From Bacillota bacterium (GTDB taxonomy: Bacteria; Bacillota; Clostridia; Acetivibrionales; DTU013), in assembly GCA_023418915.1 (NCBI GenBank), contig JAEZYU010000061.1, positions 62,001 to 126,000 on the forward strand: a stretch of 64,000 nt of DNA. Direction: 5' to 3'. This document shows positions 25,404 to 33,144 of the stretch, piece by piece. Within the stretch, counting starts at the first letter, position 1; every line of letters begins with the position of its first letter. Position numbers and translations under genes: made by a program. The notes below the pieces were generated by a model that was not told where the DNA came from, ran no database searches, and worked only from the letters and a program-made list of their open reading frames with translations.

Positions 25404-25432
25404 ATCATATCAAATCGTTATATGATTGTAAA
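25404..25432 (-). promoter_or_regulatory. Promoter and operator of the XRE cassette
   Basis: On the minus strand TTTACA (25432-25427) and TATGAT (25409-25404) are 17 bp apart. The arms ATCATAT/ATATGAT (25404-25410 and 25420-25426) fill the spacer and the -10 box, the classic layout for a repressor. A further half-site overlaps the start codon region at 25381-25387. Confidence 0.6.
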
Positions 25433-25587
25433 GTATTTTATACTAAAATATAATAATTATACCTACGTCAAATCATTAGAAAGTGGTAAATTAAAAAGTC
25501 CTACGGGAGCAGGTCGGTTACCGCAGCCGTAGGCACTAAGCGCATGTAAATTAATCGTATTATTTTATCAATGTTCTAATTTTCAAA

Positions 25588-25710
25588 ACATCCAACCTGA
25601 CCACACAACCTCAAAAAATTCTGAAAAAACATCTAAATCGTGCACTCGCGAAGGCTGACATCTAAATCGTACACTCACAGAGCACCGACATCTAACCTGA
25701 CCACTTGACT
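25588..25710. repeat. Four spaced repeats resembling an insertion-sequence end
   Basis: Units begin at 25588, 25629, 25658 and 25688. The outer two share CATCyAACCTGACCAC and the inner two share CATCTAAATCGTrCACTC. Spacing is 41, 29 and 30 bp. No transposase is near. The array sits just outside the rRNA methylase gene, at the right border of the island. The other part of this 442-bp gap (25433-25587) holds a hairpin-like CCTACGG/CCGTAGG segment near 25500-25535 that I cannot assign. Confidence 0.45.
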
Positions 25711-25827
25711 ATCAAAAAGAGCCTTTATGGACTTGTTTCCGCGAAGCGATATTTTCATATTTTTCGCCTGGTGGGTTTCATACCCATATCTGCTAAAACC
25801 CTTGATATATAAGGGTTTTCAGCTCTC

Positions 25828-27294
25828 TCAATCTTTTACCCTTGACATCAATACCAGACACTCAACGTGCCCGGTCCAGGGGAACATGTCCACCGGCTGG
25901 GCTTCTATTACGTTGAAGCCGTGTCCGGCAAGGTACTTTAGGTCACGGGCAAGGGTGGATGGATTGCAAGAGACGTACACGATCCTGGCCGGCTGCATGT
26001 CTGCCAGCAGCTGCAGCAGCGACTCGTCGCAGCCCTTGCGGGGCGGGTCGAGCACGACTACATCGGCGCACACGCCTTTGCTGTATAGCTTGGGTACTAC
26101 CCTTTCTGCTTCACCGGTATGGAATTCGGCGTTGGTTACACCGTTGATCTCGGTGTTTTTGCGGGCATCTTCCACCGCCGCTTCCACCGCCTCGACACCG
26201 ATGACCTTTGCTGCTTTTTCTGACAGGAACAGCGAAATGGTTCCGATGCCGCAGTACAGGTCAAAAACTGTTTCAGTGCCGCTCAGCCCAGCATACTCCA
26301 GCGCTTTGCGATACAGCATCTCCGTTTGCACGGGGTTGACCTGGAAAAATGAATGGGGAGATATGTTGAACTTATATTTACCGATGGTGTCTGTAATTGT
26401 TTTACCGCCGTAAAGCAGGATATTTCTCCTACCAAGTATTACATTGGTATTTTCCGTGTTTATGTTAAGATAAATGCTCCTGATCCCGAGTATACCGCCA
26501 TCGGGTATGTCGTTATCGGGTATGTCGTCGTTGTGTATTCCGCCATCGCGTCCTTCACAGCTGTTGCAGATCAGCCGGCGAACCAGCTCGTCTGAGTGCG
26601 GCAGGCTGCTTCCGTTGATGACCAGCACCACCATTACCTCCCCCGTGTTGAACCCGACACGGGTCATTATGTGGCGGATCAGGCCTTTGCCTGTTTTCTC
26701 GTCATATACCGAGATATTTTTTTCTTCGATAAAACGGGCAGCTATACGGCGCACCTTTTCACTCACCATATCCTGTATGCCGCAGTGTTCTGACTGAATC
26801 ACCTCGTGAGATCTTGCAGCATAAAAGCCTGTAACGATGCTGCCTTCGACAGTTGCCACCGGATACTGGGCCTTGTTTCTGTAATTGAGAGGCTGTGCCA
26901 TGCCGATAGTATCATGCACGATTACCCCGGAAATCCCGCCTATTCTCTCTAAGTTGTCACGGACAAGCTTTGTCTTGAATACAAGCTGAGCCTTGTAGTC
27001 CATATGCTGCAAGCTGCAGCCTCCACAACGCTTAAATGCACCACAAAAGGGAGTGACCCTGTTTGTCGATGGCTTGAGTATAGATATCAGCTTGCCGACA
27101 GCATAGGATCTGTTTATCTTTATGATCCTTATCTCCGCCTGCTCACCCTCCAGTGCCCCGTCAACAAAAACAGCAAGGCCGTTTATTCTGCCAACGCCCT
27201 GCCCTTCATGAGTCATCCCGGTTATATCGATCACATAGTGTTTGTTCTTTTCCAAAAGAACTGTGAGGTGCTTGCTTTTTTCTACGCCTGCCAT
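25828..27294 (-). CDS. rlmCD: 23S rRNA (uracil-5-)-methyltransferase, RumA/RlmCD family
   Basis: A 488-residue SAM-dependent methylase. A TRAM RNA-binding domain lies at about 10-75 (DITGMTHEGQGVGRINGLAV). The Fe-S cluster cysteines are in CGAFKRCGGCSLQH near 84-95 with a later one (SEHCGIQ). The SAM site is DLYCGIGTISLFL near 345. The catalytic VVLDPPRKGCDESLL and VSCNPSTLARDL are near the C-terminus. It methylates U747 and/or U1939 in 23S rRNA. Which of the two sites is used cannot be told from sequence alone. Odd: residues around 245-265 hold an in-frame insert of short repeats (NDDIPDNDIPDGGI) just before the conserved NINTENTNVILG segment. Confidence 0.93.
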   Translation of the reverse strand: MAGVEKSKHLTVLLEKNKHYVIDITGMTHEGQGVGRINGLAVFVDGALEGEQAEIRIIKINRSYAVGKLISILKPSTNRVTPFCGAFKRCGGCSLQHMDYKAQLVFKTKLVRDNLERIGGISGVIVHDTIGMAQPLNYRNKAQYPVATVEGSIVTGFYAARSHEVIQSEHCGIQDMVSEKVRRIAARFIEEKNISVYDEKTGKGLIRHIMTRVGFNTGEVMVVLVINGSSLPHSDELVRRLICNSCEGRDGGIHNDDIPDNDIPDGGILGIRSIYLNINTENTNVILGRRNILLYGGKTITDTIGKYKFNISPHSFFQVNPVQTEMLYRKALEYAGLSGTETVFDLYCGIGTISLFLSEKAAKVIGVEAVEAAVEDARKNTEINGVTNAEFHTGEAERVVPKLYSKGVCADVVVLDPPRKGCDESLLQLLADMQPARIVYVSCNPSTLARDLKYLAGHGFNVIEAQPVDMFPWTGHVECLVLMSRVKD

Positions 27295-27404
27295 TTCATC
27301 ACCCTGAGAAAATTCTTGGTTAAATCACTATAAATATTATCATACCGTATATGATTTCGCATTATTTCACATATTAAAAAAAGCTTCGGCAACGGGACCG
27401 TAAA

Positions 27405-27431
27405 ATAAAAAAATAGCCCCATTACAGGGGC
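27405..27431 (-). terminator. Rho-independent terminator after the chemoreceptor gene
   Basis: On the minus strand a GCCCC/GGGGC stem with a six-base loop is followed by TATTTTTTT. It lies about 90 bp downstream of the chemoreceptor stop. Confidence 0.6.
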
Positions 27432-27518
27432 GGCAAAAAAATTTCAGATAGAATCAGTATGCCATATTATTAGTGTTCCATATTTCCCCATGCATATTCA
27501 TGGAAATATAAATAATAT

Positions 27519-30227
27519 TTATATGCTGAACCTGCCAAGCAGACCGTTGAGAGCGTCTGTGACTTCATCCAGCCTTGCAGTCGTCTCTTCCATCTCTTTT
27601 ATCGTATTCTGATGCAGCTCCAGATCCGCATCTATCACCTCGCCGGAAGCAACTGTCCGGCTTGCTGCCTTTTCAAGACTGTCTATGGTTCCAACAAGCT
27701 CCGCAGTATCATCCTGCCTTGAGCTGATGGCAAATGCCGTCTCTTTGAGCGCCTCTACTATCTGACCGACGGTCCCCGTTATCTCCAAAATGCTGTCCCT
27801 TGCATAGTTGATCTTTCCCACGCCGATATCTACACTGTTCACACCGTCTCCGATCCGCTCTACCGCATATTGGATCCTTCCCTGTATCTCGCTGATCAGC
27901 TGCTTGATCTCATGGGCAGCCTTGTTGCTTCCCTCTGAAAGCTTTCTGATCTCATCGGCCAGCACGGTAAAGCCCTTGCCCTGCTGCCCTGCCCTTGCTG
28001 CCTCGATTGCGGCGTTCAGTGCCAGCAGGTTTGTTTTGGAGGCTATATCGGTAATTGTGTTTGTTATGTTGCCTATTTTGCTCGATGAATCCTCCAGCTC
28101 ATTGATGGAGTCCGCTATCTGCCTGACCGTATCGGTGACATTGCGGATCACCTCTTCAGCCTCCTGCACAGACCTTTCGCCGTTTGCGGCGATCTCCATT
28201 GCCTTTATTCCGTCCTCGACCGCTCTGCCGGCTGATACAACCAGCGTATCTGCGGCTTCGTCAACGGCGGCCTCATCACCGGCGGCCTCGTCCGTATCGG
28301 CAGTCTGCTGCCGGATCCCTGACATGATGCTTTCCATTATTCCCTTAAAGCTGTTCGATACCTTGCCTGCATTTTCCCTGCTGTGCGAGAACAGCTCGAC
28401 AAGGTTGTTCTTGAGTATTCCGATATTGCCTGTTGTGGTTTTCACCTGCTCGATTATCTGCTGCTGCCCGTCCAGCACTACATTGACCTTTTCACCCAGT
28501 TCTCCAAGCTCGTCACGCCTTCCGTTTCTGACTCTGTCGGTAAGGTCGCCCTTTCCGGCTTTATCCAGCAGCCTTGTCAGGCTGCGTATAGGACCGAGTA
28601 TGTTCCTTGACAACCACAGCGCAGCCGACATGCCTATGAACAGAGACAGGAAAGCAATGCCCGCCAGTGACAGCAGTAATTGATTCTTGAGTCTTTCAGA
28701 TTTATCAATGTCATCGGCCAGATATGTCTTATATGAATTTTCAAGTAAAGCAAGTACTTCTGTCTGCTGATCGTATAATTCAGCCGCCTCTGCAAAGCTC
28801 TCCTTAAGGCCTGTGTTTTCAAGCTCCTGCTTAGCAGCAAACAGCTGGTCTATTGATGCGCCAAGCTCGGCGCACGATTTGGCAGCTTCTGATGCCAATG
28901 CGGCATTATCTGCTGAAAGCCCCGTCTCCAGACTTAACAGCTCCTGCTCAGCTCTCTGGATCACATTTTTGAAATCCACAGCATCTCCGCCGCTTCCGGC
29001 GAGTTGGGACTGGGCAGCGCCATATGCCTCCATCGTTATGGCAACAGCCATGTTAGCCTGAGAAAGCTTATTTAGTGCATCAATATGGTCAGCAGCTTTC
29101 AATCTGCTGACTGAATTTTTTATGTTTGTTCCATTTAGAAGGATATTATCAAGATAAGTACGGATACTGTCCTCCAGTGCCTGGTCATACGCAGTCGTAT
29201 CCCCGGCCTGCGTTCCGTCTGCAGTGGCATATCCGGTCATGGCATCCTTCACGGCCGTATTTCCGTTCTGCACTCCGTCTGTAGTGGCATGTCCAGCCAA
29301 AGTACCCATTACGGCTGCATCTCCATCTACAGCCAGCCCCGAATATGCTGTTGTCTGGCCGCTGGCCACATAGGTCTGACTAGCCATTGTCTGGCCGCTG
29401 GCCACATAAGGCTGGCCGCTCGCCGCATAAGGCTGGCCCGCCGCCGGCTGTCCGCTGTGCCCCGAAGGATTCTCCGTTAATGCCTCGAGCTCAGCTCTCA
29501 GACCGGCGATCTCCTCTAGCAGCACCCCGATATCCGCCTCAAGCCTGCTTATCCTTTGCTGCTGAGCTACACTCACAGAAAAAAGGTCTGCGTTTTTGTC
29601 AACTGCTGCCTTATATTCCGCCAGGATCTTTTCTGCAACAGGTAACAGCTCGTTGAATAAAACCAACTGCTCCCCTGACAGACCCATGAGGCTCCCGCTG
29701 GCATCGGCCACTCTTTTAGACGTTGCATCGACCAAATCCGCAATTTGTTCTTTTAATTCAGTTTCCTTTTTAATAAGGGAATCATATTTCGCTGTGAAAC
29801 CTGTCAGCAGACTGTCATATTTGGCTCTGTCAGTCCTGCCGATCCCAGCGGCAACATCTGTGATGCAGATTTGTGTATACTGATCTGCTAAACCCTTGAA
29901 TTTATCAAGCTCCGCCCTTTCCTTATCTGCCGACTGCTGGGCCAGGTTGTCTGCCGCCTGTCTGATCTTCTCACCTTCAGTCTCGATCTCGCTGAGCTTC
30001 GAAGTATCTTTGTTGATAGCGCTTCGAGACAGTATCTGCTGCTGTCGGCTGATCATGCTGCCGATCTCGCGGATACTTATTATTCGGGCATTATTGCTGT
30101 CTGCGCTTGCAGCTATGCCTGAGATCATGAGATTATAACCACCGAGGGTCACTGCCAGTGTAGCTATGCTGCATATCAGGATAGTAACTGCAAAAGCCAG
30201 GATCAGTTTTGCCCTTATTTTTATCAT
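27519..30227 (-). CDS. Methyl-accepting chemotaxis protein with repeat-rich periplasmic-side domain
   Basis: A 902-residue receptor. A first membrane span is at about 8-30 and a second near 530-550, followed by a HAMP domain (WLSRNILGPIRSLTRLLDKA). The signalling hairpin is 'NLLALNAAIEAARAGQQGKG' near 760. The extracellular region is long (about 500 residues), helical, and contains a low-complexity stretch of repeats (SGQPYVASGQ, SGQTTAYSG, GYATADGTQAGDTTAYD) near 265-360 that looks expanded. The ligand is unknown. The ATG at 30227 has GGAGATG upstream; a longer frame from 30263 starts inside a tandem duplication and lacks a ribosome site. Confidence 0.93.
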   Translation of the reverse strand: MIKIRAKLILAFAVTILICSIATLAVTLGGYNLMISGIAASADSNNARIISIREIGSMISRQQQILSRSAINKDTSKLSEIETEGEKIRQAADNLAQQSADKERAELDKFKGLADQYTQICITDVAAGIGRTDRAKYDSLLTGFTAKYDSLIKKETELKEQIADLVDATSKRVADASGSLMGLSGEQLVLFNELLPVAEKILAEYKAAVDKNADLFSVSVAQQQRISRLEADIGVLLEEIAGLRAELEALTENPSGHSGQPAAGQPYAASGQPYVASGQTMASQTYVASGQTTAYSGLAVDGDAAVMGTLAGHATTDGVQNGNTAVKDAMTGYATADGTQAGDTTAYDQALEDSIRTYLDNILLNGTNIKNSVSRLKAADHIDALNKLSQANMAVAITMEAYGAAQSQLAGSGGDAVDFKNVIQRAEQELLSLETGLSADNAALASEAAKSCAELGASIDQLFAAKQELENTGLKESFAEAAELYDQQTEVLALLENSYKTYLADDIDKSERLKNQLLLSLAGIAFLSLFIGMSAALWLSRNILGPIRSLTRLLDKAGKGDLTDRVRNGRRDELGELGEKVNVVLDGQQQIIEQVKTTTGNIGILKNNLVELFSHSRENAGKVSNSFKGIMESIMSGIRQQTADTDEAAGDEAAVDEAADTLVVSAGRAVEDGIKAMEIAANGERSVQEAEEVIRNVTDTVRQIADSINELEDSSSKIGNITNTITDIASKTNLLALNAAIEAARAGQQGKGFTVLADEIRKLSEGSNKAAHEIKQLISEIQGRIQYAVERIGDGVNSVDIGVGKINYARDSILEITGTVGQIVEALKETAFAISSRQDDTAELVGTIDSLEKAASRTVASGEVIDADLELHQNTIKEMEETTARLDEVTDALNGLLGRFSI

Positions 30228-30245
30228 CGCTTCATCTCCGCATTT

Positions 30246-30291
30246 AAATAAATCAGCTATCATGTATTAAATAAATCAGCTATCATGTATT
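30246..30291. repeat. Perfect 23-bp tandem duplication before the chemoreceptor gene
   Basis: Two identical adjacent 23-bp copies lie 19-64 bp upstream of the chosen start. One copy contains a spurious ATG. It is one of many short tandem duplications in this window. Confidence 0.9.
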
Positions 30292-30349
30292 AAGGTATAT
30301 AATTCGATAAAACATGACAAATTCCTTCTTGTTTATTCCAATATATGAT

Positions 30350-30378
30350 TTGACATTAATGATAATATCAGATATAAA
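30350..30378 (+). promoter_or_regulatory. Sigma-A type promoter for the M23 peptidase gene
   Basis: TTGACA at 30350-30355 and TATAAA at 30373-30378 are 17 bp apart, leaving a leader of about 130 bases before the start codon. Confidence 0.55.
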
Positions 30379-30515
30379 TAGATATTGTGATATTATTTTC
30401 CGGGAAAAAAGGATTTTTTAATTTTGTGTAGAATACTAACAGAGCCTTTTTTTCTGGCCATCACTGTACGAAAGATAAGAAATATTTGATTTATCATTTT
30501 TACAGGGCGGTTAAC

Positions 30516-31454
30516 ATGAAGAAGGGTAAAGTGAGGAAGTCCCCAAAAAAATATTTATCGATCGTACTGGTCCCACATTCGTCAAGTCATGTAAAAGTAC
30601 TCAGATTTAATGCATTTTATGCAAAACTGGTCGCTTGTTTTGTCATATTGGTTGCTGTATTTGTATCCGGCAGTTTATACATTTCAAAAATGCTGAAAGA
30701 GAATGACGCACTCAAGCAAAATCTAAACGAGCTTTATGTCACAACAACAGAGCAGAGCAAGCTGCTTCAGGCAAGGTCCGAGGAGATCGGCAGACTGAAG
30801 GATGAAAGTGCGGCGTTCAAGGAAGTCGTGAATGACAAAATAGAGGAATTCACCGAAAACTTCAATAGCATAACCGATGAATATCTCGAAGAGCGTACGA
30901 GTGTGGTCAATCGTTCAGGCGAGAGAAACGAGACTGCCTTTACCAGTGATATGCACCTGCTGAAGACATCACTTGACAGCCTCAGTCTGCTGTACAGCAG
31001 ATCAAGGGTCCCTGAGGCAGATCTTGAGACAGCCGAGGCAAAAGTCAATGCATTTATGGAAACAGTCCCCACATTGTGGCCAACCAATGGCAGGATCACC
31101 GACAGGTTCGGATACAGAAAGGATCCCTTCAATGGCAAGAGAAAATTCCACACGGCACTCGATATAGCAACCGATAGCGGTACACCGATAAAAGCAGCCG
31201 CAAGCGGCAAGGTAATTTATGCTGATTATACATATGCCACAGGCCGAACTGTCAAGATAGATCACGGCCGCGGGATCGTAACGTTATATGGCCATTGTTC
31301 CAAGATACTGGCTGAGCCGGGACAAACGGTAGAAAAGGGCGAGGTGATAGCCAAAGTTGGCAGCACAGGCCGCAGTACCGGACCGCATCTCCACTTTGAA
31401 ATACTGATATATGGAACTGCCGTCGATCCGCTCGAATACCTTGAAAGCAAATAA
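30516..31454 (+). CDS. M23 family metallopeptidase (membrane-anchored murein hydrolase)
   Basis: A 312-residue protein. A basic start is followed by a membrane span at about 40-62 (ACFVILVAVFVSGSLYI), then a coiled coil at about 65-130. The LytM/M23 domain spans about 195-310: RITDRFGYRKDP, HTALDIA (zinc H-x3-D), and STGPHLHFEI (catalytic H-x-H). All zinc ligands are intact, so it is likely an active peptidoglycan endopeptidase. The layout is that of the M23 proteins commonly paired with bactofilins, and a bactofilin gene follows 84 bp downstream. The ATG at 30516 has GGCGG upstream and removes ten spurious residues of the longer frame. Confidence 0.93.
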   Translation: MKKGKVRKSPKKYLSIVLVPHSSSHVKVLRFNAFYAKLVACFVILVAVFVSGSLYISKMLKENDALKQNLNELYVTTTEQSKLLQARSEEIGRLKDESAAFKEVVNDKIEEFTENFNSITDEYLEERTSVVNRSGERNETAFTSDMHLLKTSLDSLSLLYSRSRVPEADLETAEAKVNAFMETVPTLWPTNGRITDRFGYRKDPFNGKRKFHTALDIATDSGTPIKAAASGKVIYADYTYATGRTVKIDHGRGIVTLYGHCSKILAEPGQTVEKGEVIAKVGSTGRSTGPHLHFEILIYGTAVDPLEYLESK

Positions 31455-31538
31455 TGATATGAAACAAGGACAATGCTGTAACAGGCATAGTCAAATAATA
31501 TGCTATATTTGTAGTGATCTTATAAAAGGGGGTACGGT

Positions 31539-31970
31539 ATGTTGAGAAAGAATTCCAGTTTTCGCGATGGCGTCGACACACTGGTCGGCAGCAATTCAGT
31601 ATTCAAGGGCAGTATCGAGTCTGACGGCACTGTAAGAGTCGACGGCAAGGTCATAGGAGATATCAAAGTCACCGGAGACGTATATATCGGCAACGGAGCC
31701 ACAGTCAATGGAAATGTGGATGCCGGCAATGTTCATCTGGCCGGCACCGTAGAAGGCAACATTATAGCTAAAGGTATACTGAAAATATTATCGACCGCTA
31801 AACTTTACGGTGATATCAAAATTAACAGTTTTGTGGCTGATGAGGGAGCTCTGTTCCAGGGCAAGTGCGAAATGCTGGACAATCCTCCGTCTGAAAAGAC
31901 CGCCGAGAAGTCCAGGAGAAACTACAAAAAGAGCAATGTATTGGAAGAAGTATATGACGAGAACAAATAG
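31539..31970 (+). CDS. Bactofilin
   Basis: A 143-residue polymer-forming cytoskeletal protein. The central beta-helix repeats are clear: VFKGSIESDGTVRVDGKVIG, DIKVTGDVYIGNGATVNGNV, and DAGNVHLAGTVEGNIIAKG. Bactofilins assemble without nucleotides under the membrane and often recruit an M23 peptidase to shape the wall. The gene before it encodes such a peptidase, and the spacing suggests one operon. Ribosome site AAAGGGGG before the ATG. A terminator follows at 32153. Confidence 0.95.
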   Translation: MLRKNSSFRDGVDTLVGSNSVFKGSIESDGTVRVDGKVIGDIKVTGDVYIGNGATVNGNVDAGNVHLAGTVEGNIIAKGILKILSTAKLYGDIKINSFVADEGALFQGKCEMLDNPPSEKTAEKSRRNYKKSNVLEEVYDENK

Positions 31971-31991
31971 TACGGAAGTTTGATATTTGTT

Positions 31992-32150
31992 CTATAATCC
32001 CAGTAATTCTAATATATTTAATTGTGTGAAAAACAGCAGGATGCACATGATCAATGCGGTGAGGGTAACGCGGAGCAGCAAGCGGAGCCTTCTGATGTTC
32101 CGCTTTTTCACATACCACCATCTGCGGTACAGTTTACTGTTCCTGAACAT
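31992..32150 (-). CDS. Small basic membrane protein (52 residues)
   Basis: A short frame with a very basic front (KLYRRWWYVKKRNIRRLR) and one hydrophobic span (VTLTALIMCILLFF). GGAGGT lies six bases before the ATG, so it is well placed for translation. It is convergent with the bactofilin gene, 22 bp from its stop. The ribosome site lies in one arm of the hairpin at 32153-32193, so expression may depend on that structure. The composition is that of a real small membrane protein, and not random. No function is known to me. Confidence 0.6.
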   Translation of the reverse strand: MFRNSKLYRRWWYVKKRNIRRLRLLLRVTLTALIMCILLFFTQLNILELLGL

Positions 32151-32152
32151 GC

Positions 32153-32193
32153 AAACACCTCCGTTGCATTATAATATGCAGGAGGTGTTTTTT
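32153..32193 (+). terminator. Rho-independent terminator after the bactofilin gene
   Basis: AAACACCTCC and GGAGGTGTTT pair, followed by TTT. It would end the peptidase-bactofilin transcript. On the other strand the same arm contains the ribosome site of the 52-residue protein. Confidence 0.65.
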
Positions 32194-32227
32194 CGGTTAC
32201 ACATTTTATAATTTTTCACATTTCCCC

Positions 32228-32345
32228 GATTAGTCCTTCGTTTCCGGTTATCGCTTCGTTTCCGATTAGTCCTTCGTTTCTGGTTACCGCTTCATTTCCG
32301 GTTATTGCCTTATTCGCGATTATTATTTCATTCCGTTCACTCTAC
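32228..32345. repeat. Array of 17-19 bp degenerate tandem repeats
   Basis: About six units of the form GATTAGTCCTTCGTTTCCG with alternating GATTA and GGTTA starts, directly beyond the 3' end of the XRE gene. Two further ACCGATGyTTCAT units follow. No coding frame. Confidence 0.75.
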
Positions 32346-32380
32346 GCCATTGTACCGATGTTTCATCCTGCACCGATGCT

Positions 32381-32845
32381 TCATTTTTTGCTCATACTTT
32401 TCAATATACCCACCGACATGTACCTCTTGAGTGCGGTTTCAGCCTGTACATACACATCCTCCAAGAACAAACTATACAGATCATCATCCTCTATCAGATA
32501 TTTACATTCCAGCATCCTGTCAACTATATTTCCGATTTTTCTCTGAATCTCTTTGTCCTCAAGCGCTTTCATATTCCTGTCCTTCGCAATGACAAGCCTC
32601 AAAAGCGAAGGTATCCTGAGCGCAGGAGTCTCATTTTCCTGATCCAGTCCAAGCACTGAGTCAATATCGATATCCAGCTGCTCCGCTATGGTAAGGATCA
32701 GCTCGAGGCTGGGGTTGGTCTTCCTGCCGTTCTCCAGCTGTGACAGGTAGCCGGGTGAAATCCCCACCTGCCTTGCGAAATCCACAAGAGGTATTCTCAG
32801 TTCTTCCCTTCTGGCCTTTATTACTTCCCCTACCTTAATTTGCAT
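32381..32845 (-). CDS. XRE-family transcriptional regulator
   Basis: A 154-residue protein with a classic N-terminal Cro/C1 helix-turn-helix: EVIKARREELRIPLVDFARQ, then VGISPGYLSQLENGRKTNPS. The remaining 90 residues are helical and charged and match no sensor domain I know. The ATG at 32845 has AGGAGG nine bases upstream; the TTG three codons before touches that site. It is divergent from the penicillin-binding protein gene by about 300 bp, so it may control it or itself. Target unknown. Confidence 0.88.
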   Translation of the reverse strand: MQIKVGEVIKARREELRIPLVDFARQVGISPGYLSQLENGRKTNPSLELILTIAEQLDIDIDSVLGLDQENETPALRIPSLLRLVIAKDRNMKALEDKEIQRKIGNIVDRMLECKYLIEDDDLYSLFLEDVYVQAETALKRYMSVGILKSMSKK

Positions 32846-33012
32846 GGCTTCCAACCTCCTCCTGTCTCAGTCAGATAAAGGTGACTCGACACGCTCTGTT
32901 TCCATTTTACATAATTACATACAGCAATACAACACATTACACCGTAAAGTGTGTTGCCTGCTGATCTGTTAACCTAGAAATCATGCATGCCCAAATAGAT
33001 TTCCACACTGAT

Positions 33013-33042
33013 TTTACAGTCGTTTTAGAAATATGCTATAAT
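33013..33042 (+). promoter_or_regulatory. Sigma-A type promoter for the penicillin-binding protein gene
   Basis: TTTACA at 33013-33018 and TATAAT at 33037-33042 with an 18-bp spacer, about 100 bp before the start codon. Confidence 0.6.
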
Positions 33043-33144
33043 GTATTAGCATTTTCGGAAATGGAACCGGCAGTTTGAAAAAGCAGTCTAAACAATATTG
33101 AAAGAATAGTACTTTGCAGTTTGTTTTTTACAAGGAGGCCCTGT

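Larger units (their letters stand above)
891..25710. mobile_element. Putative accessory (defence) island
   Basis: The span holds a type-4 BREX/ABC-3C operon, a serine-recombinase module and a four-gene XRE/DUF1232 cassette, between two orphan arrays of insertion-sequence-like end repeats. Housekeeping-type genes resume at 25828 (rRNA methylase). The exact integration points are not visible: I could not find a matching direct-repeat pair. The right-hand cassette could be a separate insertion. Confidence 0.5.

Noticed and set aside
25494..25545. Hairpin with CCTACGG/CCGTAGG arms, considered as a group II intron or retron remnant
   Set aside because: No domain V-like sequence, no reverse transcriptase, and too short to assign.
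27808..28683. 291-codon open frame opposite the chemoreceptor gene
   Set aside because: Serine- and isoleucine-rich shadow of the signalling domain; no ribosome site.
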